Positions 17,307-26,733 of a stretch of DNA of 64,000 nucleotides are shown piece after piece. The translations under genes were made by a program, and so were the position numbers. Source of the DNA: SAR324 cluster bacterium (GTDB lineage: Bacteria; SAR324; NAC60-12); NCBI GenBank assembly GCA_028281495.1, contig JANQJU010000089.1:186001-250000 (forward strand), read 5' to 3'. The notes below the pieces were generated by a model. The model was not told the DNA's origin, did not search any database, and saw nothing but the letters and a program-made list of their open reading frames with translations. The number at the start of each line of letters is the position of its first letter. Position 1 is the first letter of the stretch.

Positions 17307-19547
17307 ATGACCCTTACAACCCAGACCTTAAACATCCGAGGTATGCGGTGCAATGGATGCGCGCGTTCTATCGAAAAAAAAGTAAACACTCTCACGGGTA
17401 TGGATGCCGCTCAAGTGAATTTTGCGACGGAGCAACTTCGGGTGCGATTTGATCAAGATGAACTGCAATCTGATGTCATTTTCAAAACAGTAGAAACTGC
17501 TGGTTTTCAGGTGGAGCTACCATCAGACCACTCCGAATTACCTCAAAAGCGTCGTGAGTTCGAACAACAGCGCATCTGGAAGAAATTTTCGATTGCCGCA
17601 TTATTCAGTGTGCCTTTGGTTGTGATTGCCATGGCAGAAATGGTGGGACTCTCGCTTCCAGCCTGGTTGAGTCCCGATCAAAATCCGCAGATTTTTGCCC
17701 TAGTCCAAATGTTGTTGGTATTGCCGGTAATGGGTATGGGGATTGATTTTTATCGAGAAGGTTTACGCTCCTTGTTACGAGGTGCTCCGAATATGGATGC
17801 GTTGATTGCAATCGGGACGCTAGCTGCTGCTGGCTACAGCGCAGTCCATACTGTTCGAATTTTTTTGGGCCACGCGGATGGCGTGATGAATCTTTACTAC
17901 GAATCTGCGGGTGTGATTCTCACCTTGATCTTGCTGGGAAAGTATTTGGAAGCAGTCAGCAAAGAACGGGCTTCTGCGGCTATTCAGCATCTAATTGCTT
18001 TGCAGCCCAAAACAGCCACAGTGCAACGTAATGGAACGGAGATACAAATAGCCATTGGGGACCTTTGGGTTGGTGATCTCATTCATGTGCGCCCTGGAGA
18101 AAAAATACCCGTAGATGGAATCATCTTAGAAGGGCAGTCTGCGGTTGATGAGTCCATGCTTACTGGAGAAAGCTTACCGGTAGAGAAACAAATGGGAGAT
18201 GTGGTAACAGGCGGAAGTTACAACCATTCAGGTTGGCTTCGAATAGAAGCTAAGCGAGTGGGGCAAGACACCCAATTGGCTCAGATCATCCGGTTGGTGC
18301 AAGAGGCTCAAGCAAGTAAAGCTCCCATTGCCCGCTTGGCCGACATGGTCTCGGGTTATTTTGTTCCAACTGTGATTCTCCTCGCATTCCTTGCCGCCGG
18401 AATTTGGACGCTGGTAGGTCAACCCATCTCCTTCACGCTTAGTATTTTTATCGCCGTTCTCGTGATTGCCTGCCCTTGTGCTTTAGGATTGGCGACGCCC
18501 ACTGCCATTTTAGTCGGAACCGGACGAGGGGCCGCCTTAGGGGTTTTGATCAAGGGGGGAGAACCTTTGGAAATCGCTCACCATGTAGATACCTTGGTGT
18601 TTGACAAAACAGGAACACTTACAGAAGGCAGACCCCAGGTTACCGATGTGATTTCTTTGGCCCCACACCAAGAATCAGACTTTCTCCTCAAGGTTGCCTC
18701 GGCTGAGCAAGGGTCCGAGCATCCGTTGGGACAGGCCATTGTCGAATATGCCAAGCAGCAGAATATGCCATTGCTTGACCCCGATCATTTCAATGCGTTG
18801 CCAGGATATGGGATTGAGGCAGAAATCCAGAATCAGTCGGTCCTGATCGGAAATTTCAAATTGATGAAAGATCGCAAATTGTTAACCACTCCTTTGGATG
18901 CCGTCCACAGTTTAGCCCAAGCCGGGAAAACACCGATTTATGTAGCCTTAGGGGGTCAGGTGGCTGGAGTGATTGCTATGGCCGACAGCCCCAAATCTGA
19001 AAGTGCTGCCGTGATCCAACAATTGCATGCAATGGGACTCGAAACTGTAATGCTCACGGGCGATCATCGAACAACCGCTGATGCCATTGCAAAACAAGTA
19101 GGAATCGATCAGGTCATTGCAGAAGTTCTTCCTGATGGGAAGGCCGATGCAGTGAAAGCACTTCAAAAGCAAGGAAAACGAGTTGCGATGGTTGGGGACG
19201 GAATCAATGATGCGCCTGCCCTTGCCCAAGCTGACGTGGGACTTGCACTTGGAAGCGGAGCCGACATCGCTGCCGAATCAGCAGATATCGTTTTAGTACA
19301 AAATCGTTTGCAAGATGTGGTGACGGCTTTTGAATTGAGCCGGGCCACCCTTCGCAATATCAAACAAAATCTATTCTGGGCGTTCGCTTACAACATTCTT
19401 GGAATTCCTGTAGCAGCAGGAGTGTTATTTGCCTTTGGTGGTCCCACGCTCAACCCCATGATCGCAGCGGGTGCAATGGCATTGAGTTCAGTTTCTGTAG
19501 TCTCAAATGCCTTACGATTGAAACGTTTCCAGCCCCACATTCGGTGA
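17307..19547 (+). CDS. copA: Copper-exporting P1B-type ATPase CopA
   Basis: This is an inner-membrane Cu(I) efflux pump of 746 residues. One N-terminal heavy-metal domain carries GMRCNGC (Cys15, Cys18). Eight transmembrane helices are expected, with the intramembrane metal site CPC at 389-391. Further motifs are TGES in the actuator domain, the phosphorylated Asp in DKTGT (Asp433), the HP dipeptide in SEHPLGQAI, and GDGINDAPAL. ACPCALGLATP is the typical copper signature. GGAGG precedes the ATG. It follows csoR by 11 bp and is presumably induced by copper through that repressor. Confidence 0.95.
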   Translation: MTLTTQTLNIRGMRCNGCARSIEKKVNTLTGMDAAQVNFATEQLRVRFDQDELQSDVIFKTVETAGFQVELPSDHSELPQKRREFEQQRIWKKFSIAALFSVPLVVIAMAEMVGLSLPAWLSPDQNPQIFALVQMLLVLPVMGMGIDFYREGLRSLLRGAPNMDALIAIGTLAAAGYSAVHTVRIFLGHADGVMNLYYESAGVILTLILLGKYLEAVSKERASAAIQHLIALQPKTATVQRNGTEIQIAIGDLWVGDLIHVRPGEKIPVDGIILEGQSAVDESMLTGESLPVEKQMGDVVTGGSYNHSGWLRIEAKRVGQDTQLAQIIRLVQEAQASKAPIARLADMVSGYFVPTVILLAFLAAGIWTLVGQPISFTLSIFIAVLVIACPCALGLATPTAILVGTGRGAALGVLIKGGEPLEIAHHVDTLVFDKTGTLTEGRPQVTDVISLAPHQESDFLLKVASAEQGSEHPLGQAIVEYAKQQNMPLLDPDHFNALPGYGIEAEIQNQSVLIGNFKLMKDRKLLTTPLDAVHSLAQAGKTPIYVALGGQVAGVIAMADSPKSESAAVIQQLHAMGLETVMLTGDHRTTADAIAKQVGIDQVIAEVLPDGKADAVKALQKQGKRVAMVGDGINDAPALAQADVGLALGSGADIAAESADIVLVQNRLQDVVTAFELSRATLRNIKQNLFWAFAYNILGIPVAAGVLFAFGGPTLNPMIAAGAMALSSVSVVSNALRLKRFQPHIR

Positions 19548-19766
19548 AACCGCAACCGCCCCCTTGTCGAACTCCTTCCAATTCGTTTATGCTTCAAGTG
19601 GACGTGCCCTTTGTGTGTTGCTGCGTCCTTTGAGCACTTCCACGTTCTTAAGTGTTTTCACATCCTTTGCGGTTTGTTTTAATTGATTTGGAATCATTAT
19701 TTTTCACGTAAGAGAAAGTGGATTACTATCTGAAAACTCATTTTTCATCTTAACGAGAGGGGGATT

Positions 19767-21314
19767 ATGTTGGGATTAGCAAGCATCTTAGATACATCGG
19801 CAAAAGAATTTTCGGGTGAACCCGCTATTGTTTTTGGGGATAAGCAGTTCACCTATGCACAATTGAATGGTGCCGCCAATCAAATTGCCAATGGTTTGGT
19901 CCAAGCAGGAATTCAAAAAGGAGATCGGGTGGCGTTGACCTGTCCGAACCTGCCTTATTTTCCAATGGTGTATTATGGAATTTTGAAGGCCGGAGCAGTA
20001 GTTGTGCCTTTGAATGTATTATTCAAAACCCGTGAAGTGGCATATCACCTGAAAGATTCAGGGGCTAAGGCATATTTGTGTTTTCAAGGTACCCCAGAAT
20101 TGCCAATGGGTGAAATGGGATGGGCTGCCTACCAAGATGTAGACTCATGTGAACACTTTTGGATGATGACGATAGATCCCACGGCCCCTTCTCCAATCGA
20201 AGGGACCGCCACGCTCGGACAATTGATGAATGGGCAGCCCCCTGTGTGCCAGTCGGTTGCCACAAGCTCAGAAGATACCGCTGTCATATTGTATACATCA
20301 GGGACGACCGGACAACCCAAAGGAGCGGAGTTGAGCCAAGCAAATATGTTTCTCAATGCTTTGTTTTCGCGGGATCTGACCCAAGCAAAACCTCAAGAAA
20401 CTCAGTTGGTGGTGTTGCCTCTTTTTCATTCGTTCGGGCAGACGGTACAGATGAATGCTGGTTTATTGGCAGGACACCGGTTAGTGCTTCTTCCTCGTTT
20501 CGAAGCAGAGGCCGCTTGGAATTTATTGAAATCTCAACAAGTGAATATCTTCTGTGGAGTACCCACAATGTATTGGGCATTGCTCAATCATGCAAAACCA
20601 CTGATGGATGGCACGGAAGCTCCCCTTCCCAATCTCCGGCTGGGGGTTTCGGGAGGTGCATCATTACCATTGGAAATTCTCAAGGGGTTTGAGGAACAGT
20701 TTAAAGTGCCGATCATTGAAGGCTATGGTCTTTCAGAGACCTCACCTGTGGCGACCTTCAATCATTTGCATCGGGAACGGAAACCTGGCTCTATTGGCAC
20801 GCCAATTTGGGGAGTCGAGGTCAAAACGGTTGATCTTAATGACAAGGAAGTAGCGAATGGTGAAGTCGGGGAGATCATTATTCGTGGGCACAATGTGATG
20901 AAAGGGTACTATCAACGAGAAGATGCCACCGCGACTGCGCTCCGAAACGGTTGGTTCCACTCCGGTGACTTGGGAAGGCGTGATGACGATGGATACTTCT
21001 ATATTGTCGATAGGTTAAAAGATATGATCCTTCGCGGCGGGTACAATGTGTATCCTAGAGAAGTGGAAGAAGTACTGCTCACCCATCCGGCAATTTCGTT
21101 GGTTGCTGTGATTGGAGTTCCCCACGAAAGTCATGGGGAAGAGATCAAAGCGTGTGTCGTTTTGAACGATGGAATGGAAATCCCACCAGACGAAATCGTG
21201 GAATGGTCGAAACAACAGATGGCCGACTACAAATATCCACGCATCGTGGAAATTCGAGACAGCTTGCCGATGACAGCGACCGGAAAAATCTTAAAAAAAG
21301 AACTACGCAAGTAA
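19767..21314 (+). CDS. Long-chain fatty acid-CoA ligase-like AMP-forming enzyme
   Basis: This is an ANL-superfamily acyl-CoA synthetase of 515 residues. The AMP-binding P-loop ILYTSGTTGQPKGAELSQ is near 172-189. GYGLSETSPV is near 320, GWFHSGDLGRRDDDGYFYI near 395-413, and the hinge/thioesterification segment RLKDMILRGGYNVYPREVE follows. The C-terminal catalytic Lys is in TGKILKKELRK. It activates a carboxylate, probably a fatty acid, to the CoA thioester via the adenylate. Chain length cannot be judged. GAGAGGGGG precedes the ATG. It is a single gene, with a 219-bp gap from copA and a convergent neighbour 5 bp downstream. Confidence 0.88.
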   Translation: MLGLASILDTSAKEFSGEPAIVFGDKQFTYAQLNGAANQIANGLVQAGIQKGDRVALTCPNLPYFPMVYYGILKAGAVVVPLNVLFKTREVAYHLKDSGAKAYLCFQGTPELPMGEMGWAAYQDVDSCEHFWMMTIDPTAPSPIEGTATLGQLMNGQPPVCQSVATSSEDTAVILYTSGTTGQPKGAELSQANMFLNALFSRDLTQAKPQETQLVVLPLFHSFGQTVQMNAGLLAGHRLVLLPRFEAEAAWNLLKSQQVNIFCGVPTMYWALLNHAKPLMDGTEAPLPNLRLGVSGGASLPLEILKGFEEQFKVPIIEGYGLSETSPVATFNHLHRERKPGSIGTPIWGVEVKTVDLNDKEVANGEVGEIIIRGHNVMKGYYQREDATATALRNGWFHSGDLGRRDDDGYFYIVDRLKDMILRGGYNVYPREVEEVLLTHPAISLVAVIGVPHESHGEEIKACVVLNDGMEIPPDEIVEWSKQQMADYKYPRIVEIRDSLPMTATGKILKKELRK

Positions 21315-21319
21315 CACGT

Positions 21320-22567
21320 TTATTTGTTTTCATCAGGATAGACACGGGTTCGTAGTGCTTCCAATCGGTGAACGACCTGGCCAACATGAGGGTTTTTAAG
21401 GAATTCGACAATTGCGTTTAAGGCGGGGTCTGCCATTTCTTTTTCCATATCACGATCCAAGTACTGCGAATAACCATGAGCCGATTGCAATGTTTGGGTT
21501 CCCACTCGGATGAACTCGTTTTCACTCGGTTCTGCATTTTTATTCGGAGCGATCAGGTTCAACGCTTGGTTCAAAAAGACTTGGGACTTTGCCTCGGCTA
21601 AAAATGCAAGAAATGCTTTGGCCGCTTCTTTGTTAGGAGAAGACTTGGGAATCATATAAACATCCGTAGGAGCTTCTTCATAATAGGGAATTTTTGGGTC
21701 TATCTGAGGAAAGCGAAAAAAACCAAACTTGCGCAGCTGAGCTTCCGGAATCACGGTGGTTACAAAATTCCCCGTCAGCATCATGCCCACTCGCTCCCGA
21801 TACATAAACGGAAGCGGTTCTTTCCAATCCCGGTTGGCCATCTTGGGCTGAAAGTAGCCTTTATCCAAAAGGTCTTTCCACGTTTGGAAGACCTTTTGGA
21901 CTTTAGGCTGATCAAACGACAACCTACCTTGCATCAAGTCGAGATGGAATTCGAGTCCATTGATTCTCAGGTTGAGATAGTCAAACCATCCCCCCACCGT
22001 CCAAGCATCCTTGGCGCCAATAGTAAAACAATACACTTGATTGGCCTTTAAAGTTTCGCAGATCGCTAACAATTCTTTCCAAGTGGTCGGAGGTTCTAAT
22101 CCCAAACGTTGAAAAAGTGCGTTCGTGTAGTAAAATCCCCACTGATAGTACCCAAACGGAATGGCATATATTTCATTCTCGTATGAAACCAAATCTTTCA
22201 TCGCGGGTGTGAACTCATCGTCCAATTGGTATTCGGCCCACAAGTCGGTGATGGGTTCCACCAAATCAGGACGAATGAAGCGCATCATCCGGTTTCCTGC
22301 ATACCAGGAAACAATGTCAGCGGAAGCCGTTCCTTGCGCCTCCCAAATGTCCATCAGCTTTTTGTGACGGTTGCTGTCTCGCGGATGAATTTTTACCTTT
22401 ATGGAAGGGTTCCTTTCCTGAAAGCGTTGCGCGAGCTGTTGATAAACGACCCGTTGCGGACCGCTGTTGATAATCGCATCGACTTGAATCACCGTTTGGG
22501 AATTGATCGACGCACACATTCCCCATATGCCCACAAAGGACATACCCATCAAACGAAAAAATTTCAT
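21320..22567 (-). CDS. Extracellular solute-binding protein, family 1 (sugar type)
   Basis: A signal peptide covers about residues 1-23 (MGMSFVGIWGMCASINSQ). The mature 390-residue protein has the fold of carbohydrate or glycerol-phosphate binding proteins: QLAQRFQERNPSIKVKI, then ADIVSWYAGNRMMRFI, YAIPFGYYQWGFYYTNALFQ, PTTWKELLAICETL and GMMLTGNFV. Such proteins deliver ligand to MalFGK-type ABC permeases, but no permease or ATPase gene is adjacent. It converges on the acyl-CoA ligase gene with 5 bp between stops. The ligand is unknown. Confidence 0.87.
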   Translation of the reverse strand: MKFFRLMGMSFVGIWGMCASINSQTVIQVDAIINSGPQRVVYQQLAQRFQERNPSIKVKIHPRDSNRHKKLMDIWEAQGTASADIVSWYAGNRMMRFIRPDLVEPITDLWAEYQLDDEFTPAMKDLVSYENEIYAIPFGYYQWGFYYTNALFQRLGLEPPTTWKELLAICETLKANQVYCFTIGAKDAWTVGGWFDYLNLRINGLEFHLDLMQGRLSFDQPKVQKVFQTWKDLLDKGYFQPKMANRDWKEPLPFMYRERVGMMLTGNFVTTVIPEAQLRKFGFFRFPQIDPKIPYYEEAPTDVYMIPKSSPNKEAAKAFLAFLAEAKSQVFLNQALNLIAPNKNAEPSENEFIRVGTQTLQSAHGYSQYLDRDMEKEMADPALNAIVEFLKNPHVGQVVHRLEALRTRVYPDENK

Positions 22568-22611
22568 AGATCCCCCCTGATTTTGTGCCTCTAGAATACT
22601 ACTTCAAATAG

Positions 22612-22633
22612 GGAGGAACCCCCTCGTTCCTCC
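22612..22633. terminator. Perfect 8-bp hairpin between two minus-strand genes
   Basis: GGAGGAAC at 22612-22619 pairs perfectly with GTTCCTCC at 22626-22633 around a 6-nt loop. It lies downstream of the four-repeat lipoprotein gene and upstream of the sugar-binding protein gene, both on the minus strand. There is no clean T-run on the minus strand, so factor-independent termination is only possible. Confidence 0.4.
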
Positions 22634-22810
22634 TTGCCCTTAATAGAAGTCTAACAAATCCACACTCGAGGAACAATTGGGTTTCTAGCTTGGCTTGGGG
22701 CTATCTGGAAATGAAACTCTTGGGATTCAGTTTTTGTCGTTTTGGAAGCCTGGGTTACGGGTGAATAGGACCTCCGATTGAAGGTCCCACTCGTTTCTTA
22801 AAGGTAGGAA

Positions 22811-24290
22811 TCAATTGGAAGAAATAGTGATCGATCCACTTCCTGAAGTGGTGTCGATACTTGTCGACACTTCGATGGAATAGGTTCCGGGGGATGCTGG
22901 GTTCACGATATTGTCCAAAATGAGCGTCCCAAAACCACCAGCGTCGACGACTCCTAAGCTACCTGCGAGAAAAGTGACAGCTTGCCCCGAAATGCTTTGG
23001 ATCGAAAATCCGGGAGTGGAAGTGGCAGTGGCTCCTGAAATATCGAATCCGGAGGCAAAGGTCACTGTGACGGTGCTGTTTTCGATCAATCCAGTTTCTG
23101 GTGAAAACAGAATACGATATTGGGCGGTTTGGGAAGTGAGAATAATCGTTGCTGAAACTGAAGTCACCGAAGTGCTACCCGTGCTGGACGTAATGTTGAT
23201 CGAATTGCTCCCGGCTGTTGTATCGATGCTTGTTGAAACGGATAACGAATAGGTTCCAGCCACCGAAGGATTCACGATGTTTTGAAGAATAATCGTCCCA
23301 AAGCTCCCTGCACTCACCACGCCGAAGCTGGTTGCTACGAGAGTGATCGTTTGTCCCGAAATGCTTTGGATCGTATAACTCTGCAAAGTGCCAACCGAGG
23401 CATTCGATATGTCAAAACCACTCGGGAAGGTTAAAGTGACTGTACTATTTTCGGTCAGCCCCGTTTCTGGTGAAAACAGAATACGATATTGAGCAGTTTG
23501 CGAAGTGAGGATAATACTTGCGGCGACAGAGGTTAACGAAACGCTACTTCCTCCTGCTGCGATGTCAATCGAGTTGCTTCCTGCGGAAGTGTCGGTACTC
23601 GTGGCAACCTGAAGGGAATAGGTTCCGACCAAAGAGGGATTCACAATATTTTGTATAATGATCGTTCCAAACCCCGCTGCATCCACCACACCGAAGCTTG
23701 TTGTTAAGAAAGTGATAGTCTGTCCCGAAATGCTTTGGATGGTGTATCCAGGCAACGAATCGAGAGAAGCACCTGATATATTAAAACCATTCGGAAACGT
23801 TATCGTGACAGTATCGTTTTCTAGCAGCCCGGTCTCTGGCGAAAAAATGATTCGATATTCGGCCGTCTGCGTAGTCAGAACACTGGTTGCCGAAATCGAA
23901 GTCAAAGTAACGCTACCGCCACTTGAAGTGATTTCAATTGAGCCCGTGCCGGGCGTGGTATCAAGGCTCGTCGTAACCTGAATAGAATAAGTTCCTGGCA
24001 GTGGCGGATTGACTATGTTGGTGAAAATGGCTGTTCCAAAACCTCCCGCATCCACAACCCCTAAACTATTCGCCAATATCGTGATGGTTTGTCCCGAAAT
24101 GCTTTGAATGGTGTATCCGGGAACCGAATCGATAGACGCATTCGAAACATCAAAGCCACTCGGGAACGTAAATGAAACCGTACTATTTTCTGTCAATCCG
24201 GTTCCGGGCTGAAAAACAATGCGATATTGAGCCGTTTCTGTGGTCAGCACAGTAGTCGCCGCAACGGATGTCAACACAACTGAACCGCTG
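22811..24290 (-). repeat. Four tandem repeats of about 365 bp
   Basis: Four in-frame coding repeats are recognisable at DNA level: the string TGTCCCGAAATGCTTTGGAT, or a one-base variant of it, recurs near 22983, 23353, 23722 and 24092. That spacing (about 370 bp) marks the repeat period within the lipoprotein gene. Confidence 0.8.
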
Positions 24291-24517
24291 CTTGGTGGAA
24301 GTGTGGTCGTCGTGACGGAAGAAGTAGTGGTGGAAGAAAACGACGTGGTTGTTGTTACGGTTGAATCGGAATTGCCTTCCGAATCAGGGTCTGCCATAGC
24401 CGAGGAATCTTCCATAAGGTCGGAGTCTCCAGCAGAACTGCTTCCTCCGCCTCCTCCACCCCCGCTACCACAAGCCGCAAATAAAAGAACGATGAACACA
24501 AACCATAGTTTATTCAT
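22811..24517 (-). CDS. Surface lipoprotein with four tandem beta repeats
   Basis: The 568-residue protein begins with a lipoprotein signal ending FAACGSGG (lipobox Cys16) and a Gly stretch. An acidic and Thr-rich spacer of about 60 residues follows. Then come four tandem repeats of about 122 residues. Each contains LTSQTAQYRI.FSPETGL, then TVTFPSGFD, SISGQTIT, VDAGGFGT and NIVNP, and ends GTYSxxVxTSxDT. The repeats look like immunoglobulin-type beta domains. The Thr-rich spacer may be a stalk. A role in adhesion or surface layering is inference. The repeats are very alike in DNA (period about 365 bp), suggesting recent duplication. It is monocistronic on the minus strand. Confidence 0.8.
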   Translation of the reverse strand: MNKLWFVFIVLLFAACGSGGGGGGGSSSAGDSDLMEDSSAMADPDSEGNSDSTVTTTTSFSSTTTSSVTTTTLPPSSGSVVLTSVAATTVLTTETAQYRIVFQPGTGLTENSTVSFTFPSGFDVSNASIDSVPGYTIQSISGQTITILANSLGVVDAGGFGTAIFTNIVNPPLPGTYSIQVTTSLDTTPGTGSIEITSSGGSVTLTSISATSVLTTQTAEYRIIFSPETGLLENDTVTITFPNGFNISGASLDSLPGYTIQSISGQTITFLTTSFGVVDAAGFGTIIIQNIVNPSLVGTYSLQVATSTDTSAGSNSIDIAAGGSSVSLTSVAASIILTSQTAQYRILFSPETGLTENSTVTLTFPSGFDISNASVGTLQSYTIQSISGQTITLVATSFGVVSAGSFGTIILQNIVNPSVAGTYSLSVSTSIDTTAGSNSINITSSTGSTSVTSVSATIILTSQTAQYRILFSPETGLIENSTVTVTFASGFDISGATATSTPGFSIQSISGQAVTFLAGSLGVVDAGGFGTLILDNIVNPASPGTYSIEVSTSIDTTSGSGSITISSN

Positions 24518-24807
24518 ATGACCTCAAATGTGAATATAATGTACGGACGACCTCGGGTGCGTCTCTCATATCCTTCGTACGCACTCCACTTAACTACCAT
24601 CTTTAATAAAACCCATTGAACCAAAAATGGCAGCACAATTTTCTCAATAAAGTTCCTATTTAGGAAGCTTGTAATTGGTGACGCTTTTTAACAACGAGAG
24701 GGTGTACCAATAGATCAAAAGACGTGCAGGAGGTTTATTGTAGGCCATCAAAATTTTTTAAATCGGTATAACAATCCTGGTCATCAATCCTTCTATGAAC
24801 CGACTCT

Positions 24808-25593
24808 TCAACTATTCGATAAAATGAACGATTCCAAACGAGACGCAAAGGCGTGAGGTCCGTCGGCGAGGTCTTCTGTCGTGAGAAAGTGGCGGGTGGT
24901 TTTTTCATCGAGATCTAAAGCTTCGGCAAACCAGCCCGATAGCCCACGATTCCGACGATCAATTTCCAAATAGAGATGAAGTCCTTGTGGTTCGGGAAAC
25001 AAATAGATTTCCAATTCTTCCACTCTAGAACGAAGGGATGGTCCAGGAGCCAATTCGATCTCTTGAAGGAAGGGCACGGCCCGCGACAGTTTGGGAGCAT
25101 ACTCGCAGGCTTCTTTTTTTATACGGCAACCCAACAAATCCAAAGCTTCCAAGACAGTATTGCTGAGCGGGTCCGGTACGATAGTGAGGAAATCCGTGTC
25201 AATTGGGTCGACCGACCAATCGATATCCAATCCGGTTTTGATCCAACTTTTAGTGTTTCCCAGAGTGAGAGGCGTCTCATAAGGAATGGTCAAATGGAAT
25301 GGCAATTCACTCTTTTCTTCCGCTTGCAGAGTGAATGGTTCGTTCAATTGAATGGAAGCCAAGCAATGCTGCTTGACCACGATGCGCTCCGAATCTCTCG
25401 ATTTCTCTTTCTTGCGATATTCCGTTAGCAAACGAACCGAAACTTGATCCACTTGTTGATCGGTCTGCCCTCCGAACATGGTGACTGTTCCTTCCAACTC
25501 GCCACCAGGATACGCATGCTCTTGGTGCAAGATGGTGTCTACCTTCACCGAACCAATTCCAACACTTTCCATCACTCGTTTAAGTAAAGACAT
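24808..25593 (-). CDS. Spo0M-like sporulation-control family protein
   Basis: This 261-residue cytoplasmic protein matches the Spo0M (SpoOM) family. It starts FKRV-like (SLLKRVMESVGIGSVKVDTIL), then has HAYPGGELEGTV and an arrestin-like beta sandwich: SELPFHLTIPYETPLT, WIKTGLDIDWSVDPIDTDFLTI and DALDLLG-type sequence. Family members occur widely in non-sporulating bacteria, where their role is unclear; in Bacillus one affects Spo0A output. The C-terminal segment, about 200-261, includes EIDRRNRGLSGWFAEALDLDE. It is upstream of no obvious partner and lies 214 bp after the XRE gene start-side neighbour on the same strand. Confidence 0.85.
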   Translation of the reverse strand: MSLLKRVMESVGIGSVKVDTILHQEHAYPGGELEGTVTMFGGQTDQQVDQVSVRLLTEYRKKEKSRDSERIVVKQHCLASIQLNEPFTLQAEEKSELPFHLTIPYETPLTLGNTKSWIKTGLDIDWSVDPIDTDFLTIVPDPLSNTVLEALDLLGCRIKKEACEYAPKLSRAVPFLQEIELAPGPSLRSRVEELEIYLFPEPQGLHLYLEIDRRNRGLSGWFAEALDLDEKTTRHFLTTEDLADGPHAFASRLESFILSNS

Positions 25594-25726
25594 AATCCTT
25601 CCTTTCCAACGGATAAAAATTCCTTTTCGAAAACATGAAAATACGCCCTACGAGACAACTCATCTTCTAGATGAGTTCCTATACCGTGATCGGAAGTGAA
25701 AGAGAAGGTGGAATTGAAGGAAGGAA

Positions 25727-26104
25727 TCAACCGCAGCATTCTATCGGCTCACCGACAAGCAAGTCTTCAATAGAAACGGAAAGAATTGTGGCAATGATGA
25801 GCAATTCATAATCTCGCAAATAACGTTGGCCATTCTCGACCCGAGCTAAGGTGCTTTGATCGAAGCTATCGATACCAAAATCGACAGCAAAAACAGCAGC
25901 CACATCGTCTTGAGTCAAATGTAATTTTTTCCTCAAACATTGAATGTTCCGGCCACATAAGTTTTTGGTTGAACTGACAACCAAGGGTGGGGTTGCTATC
26001 GAATTAACACTTTGCATCGATTGAGAAAGCACTCCCTTTTTGTGCATCCTCGCTTTGATAGTATCTAAACCTTGTTGGAGAGAGTCCCAGTCAATTTCGA
26101 GCAT
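25727..26104 (-). CDS. XRE-family helix-turn-helix regulator
   Basis: This is a 125-residue DNA-binding protein. The HTH lies at about 53-115: NIQCLRKKLHLTQDDVAAVF, then STLARVENGQRYLRDYELLI and SVSIEDLLVGE, which match the Cro/CI-type fold. The N-terminal 45 residues are predicted helical and unfamiliar. An unusual insertion (AVDFGIDSFDQ) separates the two recognition helices. It is divergent from the PatA/PatG-type cluster across a 629-bp AT-rich gap, so it could regulate that cluster. The link is positional only. Confidence 0.75.
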   Translation of the reverse strand: MLEIDWDSLQQGLDTIKARMHKKGVLSQSMQSVNSIATPPLVVSSTKNLCGRNIQCLRKKLHLTQDDVAAVFAVDFGIDSFDQSTLARVENGQRYLRDYELLIIATILSVSIEDLLVGEPIECCG

Positions 26105-26733
26105 AAATTCATTGGATGGTTTATTTTAGACCAGTAAATAGAGCTTCTTAATTAAATTTGCAATTTTCGAGCATATATTAGCCGAGATCTGTCTTTAGAA
26201 GCTCTGTACAAACGATTAGTTATTTACCAAAGAATTATTTCGAGGTTATGGGAAAATCTCATATTTAACGGGATAAAAGAGAGTAAGCTTTCCTCCAGAT
26301 TGAGAGTCAGTTGTTTAAAAAACACAATGAAAGAGACAGGATATGTGAACATTTTTCAAAAAACATTTATATTTACAATGATTTAAATGTGAGATCTTCA
26401 AAATTCAAAATAAGATCATATTTTCAGATTCTAAATTCATTGCCTCTCAGAAGAGAAGTATTTTAAAAGATAGAAATTTCAAATACTTTAACCTTTAAAG
26501 TTATTCTTATTTGAGAGTCTTTTATTGTGGTATCCAGTTTGGTTTTCCTTATTTCAATCGCAAAATAAATCACATATAGCTTAAACTAAATTAGAAGCTA
26601 ACTCTTTAATTATATAAATATTCAAAAAATCCTATCGATCTATATACAGGCTAAACAATTGAAATACGAATGACTGAAGGCATCTCAAAAGATGATTTCA
26701 TCGAATTCGTGCTTAAGATAAGGAGATCACTCA
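26105..26733. other. AT-rich 629-bp intergenic region upstream of the RiPP-like cluster
   Basis: The segment is visibly richer in A+T than its flanks, especially 26320-26680. It lacks any ORF of note and shows no tRNA or convincing hairpin. It separates the XRE regulator from the divergent protease gene, so it should hold the promoter of the peptide cluster. The protease gene has AAGGAG followed by ATCACTCA and the ATG at 26734. Confidence 0.5.
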
